This document shows positions 24,240 through 31,720 of a stretch of DNA of 64,000 bases, in pieces. Positions within the stretch are counted from its first letter, which is position 1. Each line of letters begins with the position of its first letter. The notes under the pieces were generated by a model, which did not search any database, was not told where the DNA came from, and saw nothing but the letters and a program-made list of their open reading frames with translations. The position numbers were made by a program, and so were the translations under genes. The stretch is from G020353115 sp964389685 (GTDB taxonomy: Bacteria; Bacteroidota; Bacteroidia; Bacteroidales; VadinHA17), in contig CAYMFM010000001.1 of the NCBI GenBank assembly GCA_964389685.1, positions 124,001 through 188,000 on the forward strand, read 5' to 3'.

Positions 24240-26390
24240 TCAGGCAAATACCTTCCTGACCGGCATCAATATAATAACTTTTGTGCCGGATGGCTGTGAT
24301 TCTTCATACAGGTCTTTTATCTCGTAGGAGATATTTTTGCTTTTCGTTGTTTTCCTGAAATAATCAAGTCTGTTCTTGATTAAATCTGTGGAGATTGACT
24401 TTTTCTTTATGCTTTTTTCCTGGTTTTCAACTGCCTGTTTCCTTCCCACTCCATTATCTGTCACTTCCAGCTTCATCAGTTCCTCCTCCAGCGTATATGA
24501 TATTTCCAGTTTTCCACCATCCTTTTTATTCATCAGGCCATGCTCAACAGAGTTCTCAAGGCATGGCTGGGCAAGCATAGGGGGGACAGAAATATTTTCT
24601 GTATCGATCGGACTATCAATATTGAATTTATATTCAAATTCTGTTTCAAATCTGAGTTGCTGTACATCAAGGTATAGCTTCAGGGTCTCAATTTCTTTAT
24701 CAAGGGGTATGAATTCTTCCCGGGAATTCTCAAGAATATTACGCATCAGGCTGGCGATCTTAACCAGGAAAGTATTTGCCTTTTCGGGCTGACCTGCAAG
24801 AATAAGGTCCTGTACAGCACAGAGGGAGTTAAATATAAAATGCGGGTTCATCTGTGCCCTGAGCAGCCTTTGTTCCAGGTCTATCCTGGCATACCGTGCC
24901 CTCAACCGGGTATTATGGATATAGAATATTGAAATAATAATTAGCAATAGTACCAGTATGATCAATCCCTTTACATAGAGATTTTGTTGTTTGATTTTGT
25001 TTTCACTAATCAACAGCTCCTGCCTGTGTTCAAGTTCAACCGCCTCCTGTTTCCTGTCATACTCGTTCTGAATTTCCAGCCGTGTTATCTTCTTCAGGAA
25101 TTCGTTGTTGTTTATACTGTCAATAATTGTATGGTACTCCTTCAGGTAGTCAAAAGCAAGGTCTTTCCTTCCTGTTTCACTGAAAATATCACTGAGAAGG
25201 ATGGCAGCAGAAGATACTTTAATTGGTTCATTTTGTTTCACTGCCATCCGATAAGCCTTTTTAGCATTATCCAGGGCTTCATCATAATTATTCCTTCTTC
25301 TCTGAACACGCGCCAGGGTAAGAAGGTAAGATGCAAGCTCAGGATCATTTGATCTTTCTGCAAGGCTTATTGATCTTGAGATATAATAATATGCCGAATC
25401 CAGTTCACCTTTAAGTAAAAAGGTTGCGGCTATATTATGGCATGCACCTGCAACTCCGAATGAAAGGTTCATCTTCTCGTTAAGATGCAGACACTTTCTT
25501 AGAAAATAGAGCGAGCTATCATGCTGGTCCTGTGCAGCATATATCTGGGATATATTGTTCAGGGTTTTACTCAGCTCCCAGAGGTCACCGGTTCGTTCAG
25601 ATATTGGTGCTTTCTTAAAATTAAACTCCAGCGCTTTATTATACTCTTTCTGGTAGAAGTACATTAAAGCGATCGAGCCATAGGCAATGGCCAGTCCGCT
25701 TGAATCATTTTTTAATTCCCAGAGCCTGAGGGCTTCAAAATATGAATCGATTGCCTCATTGAACAACAACATATCCTTATATATGTTACCCAGTGTATTC
25801 AGTGCGTCTGCAAGAGGAACGGTATCGTTGATTGACCGGGCTGTTTCAATGGCCCTGTTTGTCATTTCAAGTGCACCATCAAAATCACTTTTTTGCCTTG
25901 CCAGGTAGGTAAGGGCACTGAGGGCATTTACCATGCCCCGTTTATCGCCTGCTTTTTCAAAATTCTCCAGGCTTAGCCTGCTATACTTTTCCGATTCGTC
26001 AAGATTGCCTTTAAAGCTGTATACATATGCCAGTCCGTAGCAGGCTCGTGCCACGCCGGTGATATCTTCAATTTCCCTGTAGAGCCTGAGAGCCTGGTGA
26101 TTGTAATAACCGGCACTATCACCGAGGTTATACCTGGCAAGATAAGCCATCCCGAGGGCCAGGCTGGCATCGGCCATCCCTTTTTTGTACATGATCTCTC
26201 GGGAGGCCGATAATGCCCTGTGAGCGTCTCTTATTGCAAGATCGGGATTCCTCCTGGCAACAATATATGCCTGTCGTGTCTGGCTGTTTATTGACGCAGT
26301 ATCGACCGTTACATCCTGGGTAGTCCCCAAAGCCATGGTCTGGTAAGACATGGTAAGTAGTAGTATTACAATAATTGACAGAAACCCCAT
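24240..26390 (-). CDS. LytS-type histidine kinase with N-terminal TPR repeats
   Basis: A 716-residue sensor. A signal sequence (MGFLSIIVILLLTMSYQTMA) puts the next 400 residues outside the membrane; these form about eight TPRs with the A-x-x-x-G-x-x-Y pattern (ARACYGLAYVYSFKGNLDESEKY and similar). A coiled coil (EQNEYDRKQEAVELEH) leads into one membrane segment (LYVKGLIILVLLLIIISIFYI). The cytoplasmic part holds the His_kinase motif LRAQMNPHFIFNSL, whose His is phosphorylated, and a HATPase domain with LENSVEHGL and VTDNGVGR. It pairs with the response regulator 13 bp downstream. The TPR half is the likely ligand or protein sensor; the signal is unknown. Confidence 0.93.
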   Translation of the reverse strand: MGFLSIIVILLLTMSYQTMALGTTQDVTVDTASINSQTRQAYIVARRNPDLAIRDAHRALSASREIMYKKGMADASLALGMAYLARYNLGDSAGYYNHQALRLYREIEDITGVARACYGLAYVYSFKGNLDESEKYSRLSLENFEKAGDKRGMVNALSALTYLARQKSDFDGALEMTNRAIETARSINDTVPLADALNTLGNIYKDMLLFNEAIDSYFEALRLWELKNDSSGLAIAYGSIALMYFYQKEYNKALEFNFKKAPISERTGDLWELSKTLNNISQIYAAQDQHDSSLYFLRKCLHLNEKMNLSFGVAGACHNIAATFLLKGELDSAYYYISRSISLAERSNDPELASYLLTLARVQRRRNNYDEALDNAKKAYRMAVKQNEPIKVSSAAILLSDIFSETGRKDLAFDYLKEYHTIIDSINNNEFLKKITRLEIQNEYDRKQEAVELEHRQELLISENKIKQQNLYVKGLIILVLLLIIISIFYIHNTRLRARYARIDLEQRLLRAQMNPHFIFNSLCAVQDLILAGQPEKANTFLVKIASLMRNILENSREEFIPLDKEIETLKLYLDVQQLRFETEFEYKFNIDSPIDTENISVPPMLAQPCLENSVEHGLMNKKDGGKLEISYTLEEELMKLEVTDNGVGRKQAVENQEKSIKKKSISTDLIKNRLDYFRKTTKSKNISYEIKDLYEESQPSGTKVIILMPVRKVFA

Positions 26391-26548
26391 ATGACAAGTC
26401 CATTCAATAAATCTGACTTATTAAAATTATAAATTTTAATAATAAATCACCAATGAGTTTAATAAAAACTGGTAGCTGGTTGTCCCCCTGGCCATAATTT
26501 TATCCTGGCTCTACGATCTTACATCGGGAGTGGCTAAATAAGGAGGAT

Positions 26549-27266
26549 ATGGAAAAAGCCATGGAATATTTTGAAAAAGCCATCGAAATAGATCCCGAAT
26601 GGACTGCTCCCTATACAGGTTTGGCAGAGGCATGGGCCGGGCTCGGATATTTTGGGTTTATCCCGGAAAATATTGGCTATCAAAATAGTTATAAATACCT
26701 CAACAAAGCACTGGAATTGGACCCCAATTCTGCCAATTCACATTATGTAAAAGCGTTAACAGCAGTTTGGACTGAATGGGATTGGGAGAAAGGTGAAAAG
26801 GAATTTTTAAAAACCCTTGAGTTGAATCCTAATGACGCATTATGTCGGATGTACTATGCCCATTTACTGATGATCCTTCGCAGGTCTGATGAAGCCGTAT
26901 ACCATGCTAAACTGGGCCTGGAACTGGATCCGATGAAGCCTCTGGTACTGGGATGATGAGGTAAAAACACAGGTTGAAAAAGTCCTTTATGAACATGGCT
27001 TTGTCGCTGCTATAGAGGAACTGTTTGAGCTTAATGAGAAGTTTGGGAAAGCGGGTTGCCGGATAAGAGACGTTAACAAGATGTTTTGGTATTTACAACT
27101 GAATGATTTTGATAAAGCATTGGATTATCTTGAAAAATTGTATGAGACCTCTTTCACGGAAATGCCTTACTTTGCGACCAATCTTTACAAATATGAACAA
27201 TTGAAATCCTACCCCAGGTATGTTGAGATCCTTAAAAAAATGAACCTGCCTTTGCCAGAAGATTGA
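26549..27266 (+). pseudogene. Broken TPR regulator gene (two fragments joined by a frameshift/deletion)
   Basis: Fragment 1 (26549-26956) encodes TPRs typical of winged-helix or cyclase TPR regulators: MEKAMEYFEKAIEIDPEW, LGYFGFIPENIGYQ, LNKALELDPNSANSHY and WTEWDWEKGEKEFLKTLELNPN. It stops at TGA 26954 straight after DPMKPLVLG. Reading continues in another frame from about 26949 through DDEVKTQVEKVLYEHGF, then to the family's usual end YPRYVEILKKMNLPLPED at 27266. Several TPRs are missing between the pieces, and the regulatory N-terminus is absent: upstream sequence has stops within 25 codons. A deletion plus frame change is the simplest reading. A sequencing error alone would not explain the missing repeats. 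Confidence 0.75.
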
Positions 27267-27341
27267 TGGAAACATTAATTGGGAATAGTGAAGAAATCTG
27301 ATAAATAATTAATCCTTCCCAGGATGATCGGCACCCGGAGT

Positions 27342-27450
27342 AAGTCATACGATGACTTGCCCTGGAGGTTAAACACATCCTCAAATTCAGACGTGCGATG
27401 ATCATTGGATGAACTTCCTGCTGAATGCCTGTTGAGTCATCGTATGACTC
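27342..27450. repeat. Pair of short palindromes sharing a GTCAT/ATGAC core
   Basis: AAGTCAT-ACG-ATGACTT (27342-27358) and GAGTCAT-CGT-ATGACTC (27434-27450) bracket about 75 bp. Both have 7-bp arms and a 3-nt loop, and resemble the core of the hairpin at 10848-10880. Confidence 0.55.
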
Positions 27451-27526
27451 TATTCATTCCTCTTTGAGATTTGGTATTTTGTAATTGAAAAGCATTTGTT
27501 GTTTGATTTTTGGGATTTGTTGTTTT
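27446..27526. repeat. Dispersed AT-rich intergenic repeat, copy 2
   Basis: Matches 17442-17523 from GACTCTATTCATTCC through the TTTGGTATTTTGTAATTGAA core and the closing TGGGATTTGT. Minus-strand frames crossing it are spurious. Confidence 0.75.
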
Positions 27527-27563
27527 AGCGGCGGAGTGGGACTTTTGGACTGCGTACTTTATT

Positions 27564-27923
27564 TGTAGCGGAGTAGCTGTGCTGATCCGGTATAGGTGGT
27601 CCATCACTGAAAACCTTAACCTGCGAATGAATTCAGTAGCGGGGTATGGTCCATGCCTTTGGCATAAACCATGATCCGGTATTGGGGAGTTCTTCAACAA
27701 ATTGCACCCTGCTTCGCAGGGCATTTCATTTGCCTCGCAGCCCTTGCAATTTGTTGAGGTCGGTAGCGGATTAATTTCATTGATCCGGGGTTGGTTGTCC
27801 CAGCCCCAAAATCCCCTGGGCCTTTGGCCCATGTGTCTTTTTCATATATACCCTTATGAAAGCTTGCTTTCAACGGCTCTATATGAAAAATCCCCAGTCG
27901 CTTCGCGGCAGGGGATTTTGTTG
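27564..27923. repeat. Duplicated tRNA-Cys 3' ends and nested hairpins next to tRNA-Cys
   Basis: The tRNA's 3' segment and flank recur at 27751-27772 (a 22-base exact match to 27918-27939), and looser GTAGCGG...TGATCCGG units start at 27565 and 27637. Between the units are nested inverted repeats. CAACAAATTGCA/TGCAATTTGTTG (27695-27706, 27745-27756) enclose CCCTGC-TTC-GCAGGG. AAAATCCCCTG/CAGGGGATTTT (27808-27818, 27909-27919) enclose TTTTTCATATA/TATATGAAAAA (27838-27848, 27880-27890), which enclose TGAAAGC/GCTTTCA (27857-27863, 27866-27872). No protein gene is credible across 27267-27923. Confidence 0.75.
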
Positions 27924-27994
27924 AGGTCGGTAGCGGATTCGAACCGCTGTCCCCGGTTTTGCAGACCGGTGCCTAACCACTCGGCCAACCGACC
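27924..27994 (-). tRNA. tRNA-Cys (anticodon GCA)
   Basis: On the minus strand the acceptor GGTCGGT (27994-27988) pairs with ACCGACC (27931-27925). Position 73 is U, the known cysteine identity base. The anticodon stem CCGGT/ACCGG encloses CTGCAAA, giving GCA. The T arm AGCGGTTCGAATCCGCT is canonical. CCA is not encoded. Copies of its 3' end lie just downstream. Confidence 0.96.
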
Positions 27995-28014
27995 GTTATT
28001 TTCAATCAGAAATG

Positions 28015-28022
28015 CAAAGTTA
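28015..28022 (-). promoter_or_regulatory. -7 box of the tRNA-Cys promoter
   Basis: Minus-strand TAACTTTG is an exact TAnnTTTG match 20 bp before the tRNA, identical to the tRNA-Gln box. A -33 element is not clear. Confidence 0.5.
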
Positions 28023-28115
28023 ATCAAAAATTACATTAGACCAGCCGATTTCCGATCCCTAAATATTCCGGTTTTCTTATGAGATCATGGGAAAAATGGT
28101 AATTTTAATCGCACC

Positions 28116-29216
28116 ATGTCTGCAAAATCCATGCATTACATAAAAACTGCTGTCACGGGAATGGTCCTGGTTCTGTTGGTGTCCTGCTCCGATGCTGATT
28201 ATCAGGAAAAATACGGGAAGTACCTGCTCACGGCAGAGGAGATTGAGACCATACAGCGGCACGAACTGGGAAAAGCCATCTACTCCACTTCTGTGGCAAC
28301 CCGGGAGGGAAACGTGGTTGTGGGTTCACACGATAAATGCGTCTATTTTTTTTCAAACCAGGGTGAAATCATTTCAAGATATAAGACAGACGGATGGGTG
28401 CATGCATCACCCTGCCTGCTTTCGAATGGCACTATAGCTATCGGATCCTATGACAACCACATCTACTTTTTTTCAGGAAATGGTAAACCCTTACATGGGA
28501 TAAAACCAGGGGGTAAAATTTTTACCAGTATCGCTGAAATGCCGGACAACAGGATCGTTTTTGGCTCAAACAAACGGGGCATTGTTTTTTACGACGCGGC
28601 GGACAGTTCCTATTCATGTATCCCCACAAAGCGATTAACTCACGGAAGCCCTGCCATCCTTTCCGGTAAGTGTGTGGCGATCGGATCAAATGACAGGCAA
28701 CTGTACCTGTTAAATCAAACAGGCGAAGTACTGGCAACGGTGAAAACCGGCGGCTGGATTGTTCACTCCGCCCCTCTGGAATTGAACGATTCCAGCATTG
28801 CTGTTGGCTGCTATGATCATCACCTCTATATCATGAATAGGAAGGGAGAAACCATCCAACGGTTTGAAACAGGGGGGAAGATCCATTCATCACCCATTCA
28901 GCTTTCCAATGGCAACATTGTATTCGGATCGTTTGACGGATGTGTGTACTTTCTGAACCATGAGGGAAGGCTGCTGAATCGGTTTGAAACAGGAGGGAAA
29001 GTGGTCTCTTCTCCTGCCCGCCTTTCCGATGAAACGGTGATCATCGGTTCGTTTGACAAATGTCTTTATTTTTTTAGTCCGGAAGGAGTGATAAAGGGTA
29101 TTTACTCTGCAAGGGGCAAGATCTTTTCCTCGCCACTGGTTCTGCAGGACAATACAATAGTCCTTTGTACAACAAACGGGATCATTGAATTCATCCGATT
29201 AAAAAACCCGGACTGA
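28116..29216 (+). CDS. PQQ-like beta-propeller lipoprotein
   Basis: A 366-residue protein; ATG 28116 or ATG 28131 could start it. The signal ends in a lipobox LLVSC (Cys24). The mature protein is a run of about eight 38-40-residue repeats of the form GNVVVGSHDKCVYFFSNQGE, GTIAIGSYDNHIYFFSGNGK, SIAVGCYDHHLYIMNRKGE, NIVFGSFDGCVYFLNHEGR, each followed by a TGGKIHSSP-type loop. This is the PQQ/WD-like propeller seen in BamB and in alcohol-dehydrogenase relatives, but no catalytic or PQQ-ligand residues stand out. It probably acts as a periplasmic or surface binding scaffold. It is convergent with the SiaC-like gene, and the opposing terminator overlaps its last codons. Confidence 0.85.
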   Translation: MSAKSMHYIKTAVTGMVLVLLVSCSDADYQEKYGKYLLTAEEIETIQRHELGKAIYSTSVATREGNVVVGSHDKCVYFFSNQGEIISRYKTDGWVHASPCLLSNGTIAIGSYDNHIYFFSGNGKPLHGIKPGGKIFTSIAEMPDNRIVFGSNKRGIVFYDAADSSYSCIPTKRLTHGSPAILSGKCVAIGSNDRQLYLLNQTGEVLATVKTGGWIVHSAPLELNDSSIAVGCYDHHLYIMNRKGETIQRFETGGKIHSSPIQLSNGNIVFGSFDGCVYFLNHEGRLLNRFETGGKVVSSPARLSDETVIIGSFDKCLYFFSPEGVIKGIYSARGKIFSSPLVLQDNTIVLCTTNGIIEFIRLKNPD

Positions 29217-29231
29217 ACATCAAATCCGGGT
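29201..29231 (-). terminator. Terminator of the SiaC-like gene, overlapping the convergent gene's stop
   Basis: ACCCGGA (29206-29212) pairs with TCCGGGT (29225-29231). On the minus strand the stem is followed by six T (29206-29201). The TGA of the propeller gene (29214-29216) lies in the loop, so the terminator is shared with coding sequence. Confidence 0.75.
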
Positions 29232-29265
29232 GAAAGAATGCTTTCCAGATGGAGATTTTATACCA

Positions 29266-29646
29266 CTATTCAGGCACTTCAATCACATTAAAGGGAATTT
29301 TCAGGAGGGATTCATAATCTTCACCCGATTCAAGCAGATCATAATCCCCCTCTTCAAAATACCAGTTTACCTCAATTTTATCCGCTGCTTTTGGCATGTT
29401 TTCAAACTTCTTGAAGATGGTAAACAGAATTTTTGAACTGCTGGTATTGAAATATTCCAGGCGGATATTAACGGTTAATTTATCGAGCGGATTGGCTGTA
29501 TACTGATCTACCCAGTCGAGCAGAGAGCGGTAAAATGCCTGAGGATCCTCTGGGATAGACTTGCCCGACATTTCAAGAACCTTCTTCTCAGGATCAAAGT
29601 TTATCAGTGGTGTATTGTGTGTTTTACCGACAGAAAATGGGTTCAT
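29266..29646 (-). CDS. SiaC-family regulatory phosphoprotein (DUF1987)
   Basis: A 126-residue protein matching the SiaC family: NTPLINFDPEKKVLEMSGKSIPEDPQAFYRSLLDWVDQY, LTVNIRLEYFNTSSSKILFTIFKKFE, and VNWYFEEGDYDLLESGEDYESLLKIPFNVIEV. In Pseudomonas SiaC is phosphorylated on a Thr in the equivalent of the NTSSSK loop and controls a diguanylate cyclase with a kinase/phosphatase partner. The NTSSS loop is present here (about residues 67-71), so the phospho-switch is probably conserved. No partner kinase or phosphatase is adjacent. The gene appears to be monocistronic, with its own terminator, and a TATTTTTG box lies at 29732-29739 upstream. Confidence 0.88.
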   Translation of the reverse strand: MNPFSVGKTHNTPLINFDPEKKVLEMSGKSIPEDPQAFYRSLLDWVDQYTANPLDKLTVNIRLEYFNTSSSKILFTIFKKFENMPKAADKIEVNWYFEEGDYDLLESGEDYESLLKIPFNVIEVPE

Positions 29647-29731
29647 TGTTCAAATTTTATAAGTTTCACATCGATGTAACGGTAGTATTATTACCCCTGC
29701 TCATTTATCTTCAAAATACCGACTCAAGATA

Positions 29732-29739
29732 CAAAAATA
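29732..29739 (-). promoter_or_regulatory. Possible -7 box for the SiaC-like gene
   Basis: Minus-strand TATTTTTG matches TAnnTTTG, 86 bp before the ATG. A TTG at 29757-29759 is 17 bp upstream, shorter than usual. Confidence 0.35.
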
Positions 29740-29852
29740 ATTAAAAACTTGACTTGCAATCTGTCAAATATTAATTTGTGAATGAATTCCACGATTGTTC
29801 AAGGAGTGGGAAATCCATTTCATGATTGCGCAGAAAGAGCATACTTTTCGCA

Positions 29853-30545
29853 CTAAAGCGAGTTATAAAATTTGATCAGTTCCATCATATCCTCCCGTGA
29901 AGAATACGAAAGGTTTTGCTCCTTAATGTATTGTTCAATTCTTTCACCCTGGTCCGACAGGATCTCCCGGATATTTTTCCGGTTAATCTTATGGGCTATT
30001 CGTGAGTCTTTCAGGATATAGTAGGTATCATCCTCCCGGTCAAAATAGGCAGCTTTGGGATCGGAATAGGCTTTTGCCGGGACGGCATCAACCAGATCTG
30101 CCTCCTTCTTTGCCAGCAGCTTGCATTTTCCGTCCAAAACAAGTTCAAAATATGATCCGCGGCCTTTCTCTATATCTGTCATGGCGTATATAAGGGTATA
30201 ATCCCCAATCGCAATGCTGTCAATGATTCCGGGGTCTGCAATGGCCTGGTAAACACCGTTTTGCATAAAATGAATTTCATTGGCATAGATATCGTACCTG
30301 AATTTCCCTTTATAGGTTCCCTGACCCCTGATCGTTATTGTCCCTTCCTGTAACGTCTCGTCGTATAGAAAAGGATTACCTTCAATCTGATCATAAGCAT
30401 TTCTGTTCGATGGATCCAGTTGTTTGTTTATCCTGAGTTTGGTCATGACGTCATCCCATTCATCCAGTACCACCTGGGCATGAAGAGGGGGTAATGACAG
30501 GATGGGAATAAACAGGATCACTGAGTATGCTATCGTTTTTTTCAT
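29853..30545 (-). CDS. Hypothetical exported protein
   Basis: The frame opens at 30611, but ATG 30545 gives a proper signal peptide (MKKTIAYSVILFIPILSLPPLHAQ) and lies just after a consensus promoter; the upstream part overlaps the promoter itself. The 230-residue product has QLDPSNRNAYDQIEGNPFLYDETLQEGTITIRGQGTYKGKFRYDIYANEIHF, then DREDDTYYILKDSR and a helical end rich in Glu/Arg (IREILSDQGERIEQYIKEQ). The layout of a strand-rich core followed by a closing helix recalls secreted Bacteroidota proteins of unknown role; I recognise no named family. It appears to be transcribed alone. Confidence 0.7.
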   Translation of the reverse strand: MKKTIAYSVILFIPILSLPPLHAQVVLDEWDDVMTKLRINKQLDPSNRNAYDQIEGNPFLYDETLQEGTITIRGQGTYKGKFRYDIYANEIHFMQNGVYQAIADPGIIDSIAIGDYTLIYAMTDIEKGRGSYFELVLDGKCKLLAKKEADLVDAVPAKAYSDPKAAYFDREDDTYYILKDSRIAHKINRKNIREILSDQGERIEQYIKEQNLSYSSREDMMELIKFYNSL

Positions 30546-30577
30546 CAGATAATGTTGTTTTTTTTGCATATAACGTA

Positions 30578-30585
30578 CAAAGGTA
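30578..30585 (-). promoter_or_regulatory. -7 box for the exported hypothetical gene
   Basis: Minus-strand TACCTTTG is an exact TAnnTTTG match, 32 bp before ATG 30545. A TTG lies about 22-23 bp further upstream. This placement supports the shorter gene start. Confidence 0.55.
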
Positions 30586-30865
30586 TACTTTTTTAGATGT
30601 TGCAGTATCAAGAATGTTATCGCAAACTTTATGCCGCAGTATCATAAAACAAACAAGGTTTGTCAAGTAATTAACCAAGTAGCACAGTAGATACTCTACG
30701 AAGGATTCTCCCATTGGTATTCCTATAGAAGCGTATACTTTGCGGTCTCTGCGTGAACTCTTTTTTTAGTTATGACACAACCCCATCCGGCCATCCTGCC
30801 TGCCATTCCTGCGGCAGGTAAACCGGCAAGGCAGGGTCGACCTACATATGTTTATGAAAGAGAAA

Positions 30866-31669
30866 TTACCAGGGTGTCGTTGCAGTAGCTTTTGCGTAAT
30901 CCAGCTCCCGGTTTTCGCCGATGGCATAGATAATCCCACCCAGGAGATGTCCACGGAATAGAGGATCGTCATAATCATCCGGGTTATGGCCATATGAAGT
31001 GTACCACGATCTGCCACCCTCAAATTCATGGTACCAGGCTCCGGGAAAATCGTTGCCGAAAAGGTCCGGGAAGGAGTCTTTGCGGTCATCTTCAATGGTA
31101 CTGAGGTCATGTGTGATCAGGACATGGATTGCAGGATTCATCTGTGTGACAAAATAACATTCATCTTCCCGGACCCAGCGGTCGGGAAGATCCCGGGTTG
31201 AGGGATGATTTTGATCGATGATGTTGACGGCGAATTCCTGGTATGCAGCATGAACAACAAAGGTGCCACCCACCAGCCGGATAAACCAGGGCCAGTTTCG
31301 TTCTGTGCCGCAGGCTGAATGGATGCCTACAAATCCCCCTCCTGCCTGGATGTACCGCATGAATGCTACTTTCTGTTCATCCGTATCAAAAACATCATTG
31401 TTGGTGTTTGCGAAAACAATACAGCTGTACTTTGTCAGGTTTTCATCGGTAAACGATTCAGGAGAATCGGAAACATCTACAATAAATCCGTTTTCATCTC
31501 CCAGCTCTTTCATTGCTTTCACGTTGTTTTCGATGTTGTCATGAACATATCCTTCTCCGTTCTTTGTATAAACAAGCACCCGTTGTTCTTTCCGGATACC
31601 GGTTTTACAGGATAGGAGCAAAAAAGAGATCAGAATCAACAGGGATGTTTGAATGCCTCGTTTAACCAT
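30866..31669 (-). CDS. ThuA-domain lipoprotein
   Basis: A 267-residue lipoprotein (lipobox LLSC, Cys21) with a ThuA domain: RVLVYTKNGEGYVHDNIENNVKAMKELGDENGF, SCIVFANTNNDVF, AGGGFVGIHSACGTERNWPWFIRLVGGTFVVHAAYQEF, DRWVREDECYF, and GRSWYTSYGHNPDDYDDPLFRGHLLGGIIYAIG. This is the longer ThuA subtype with GIHSA and YTSYGH motifs. In trehalose and related disaccharide catabolism, ThuA acts on 3-keto sugars made by a Gfo/Idh/MocA partner. Such a partner lies directly upstream (51-bp gap), and both are lipoproteins, so the pair probably works together in the periplasm. The actual sugar is unknown. Confidence 0.86.
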   Translation of the reverse strand: MVKRGIQTSLLILISFLLLSCKTGIRKEQRVLVYTKNGEGYVHDNIENNVKAMKELGDENGFIVDVSDSPESFTDENLTKYSCIVFANTNNDVFDTDEQKVAFMRYIQAGGGFVGIHSACGTERNWPWFIRLVGGTFVVHAAYQEFAVNIIDQNHPSTRDLPDRWVREDECYFVTQMNPAIHVLITHDLSTIEDDRKDSFPDLFGNDFPGAWYHEFEGGRSWYTSYGHNPDDYDDPLFRGHLLGGIIYAIGENRELDYAKATATTPW

Positions 31670-31720
31670 GGTTTTTATTGTTAAGGGTTATAAAAGATCC
31701 TCGGATTGTGTTTCACCGGT

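Noticed and set aside
12742..27994. A single integrated element bounded by tRNA-Gln and tRNA-Cys end duplications
   Set aside because: The two tRNA ends differ in sequence, no integrase lies between them, and the interval contains housekeeping genes such as glnS and folB.
27437..28082. 126- and 131-codon frames around tRNA-Cys
   Set aside because: They translate hairpins, a dispersed AT-rich repeat and the tRNA itself; no domain is visible.
30612..30865. Gene in the gap after the ThuA lipoprotein
   Set aside because: Only degenerate repeat text and a CCTGCCTGCC...GGCAGG palindrome (about 30793-30838) are seen.
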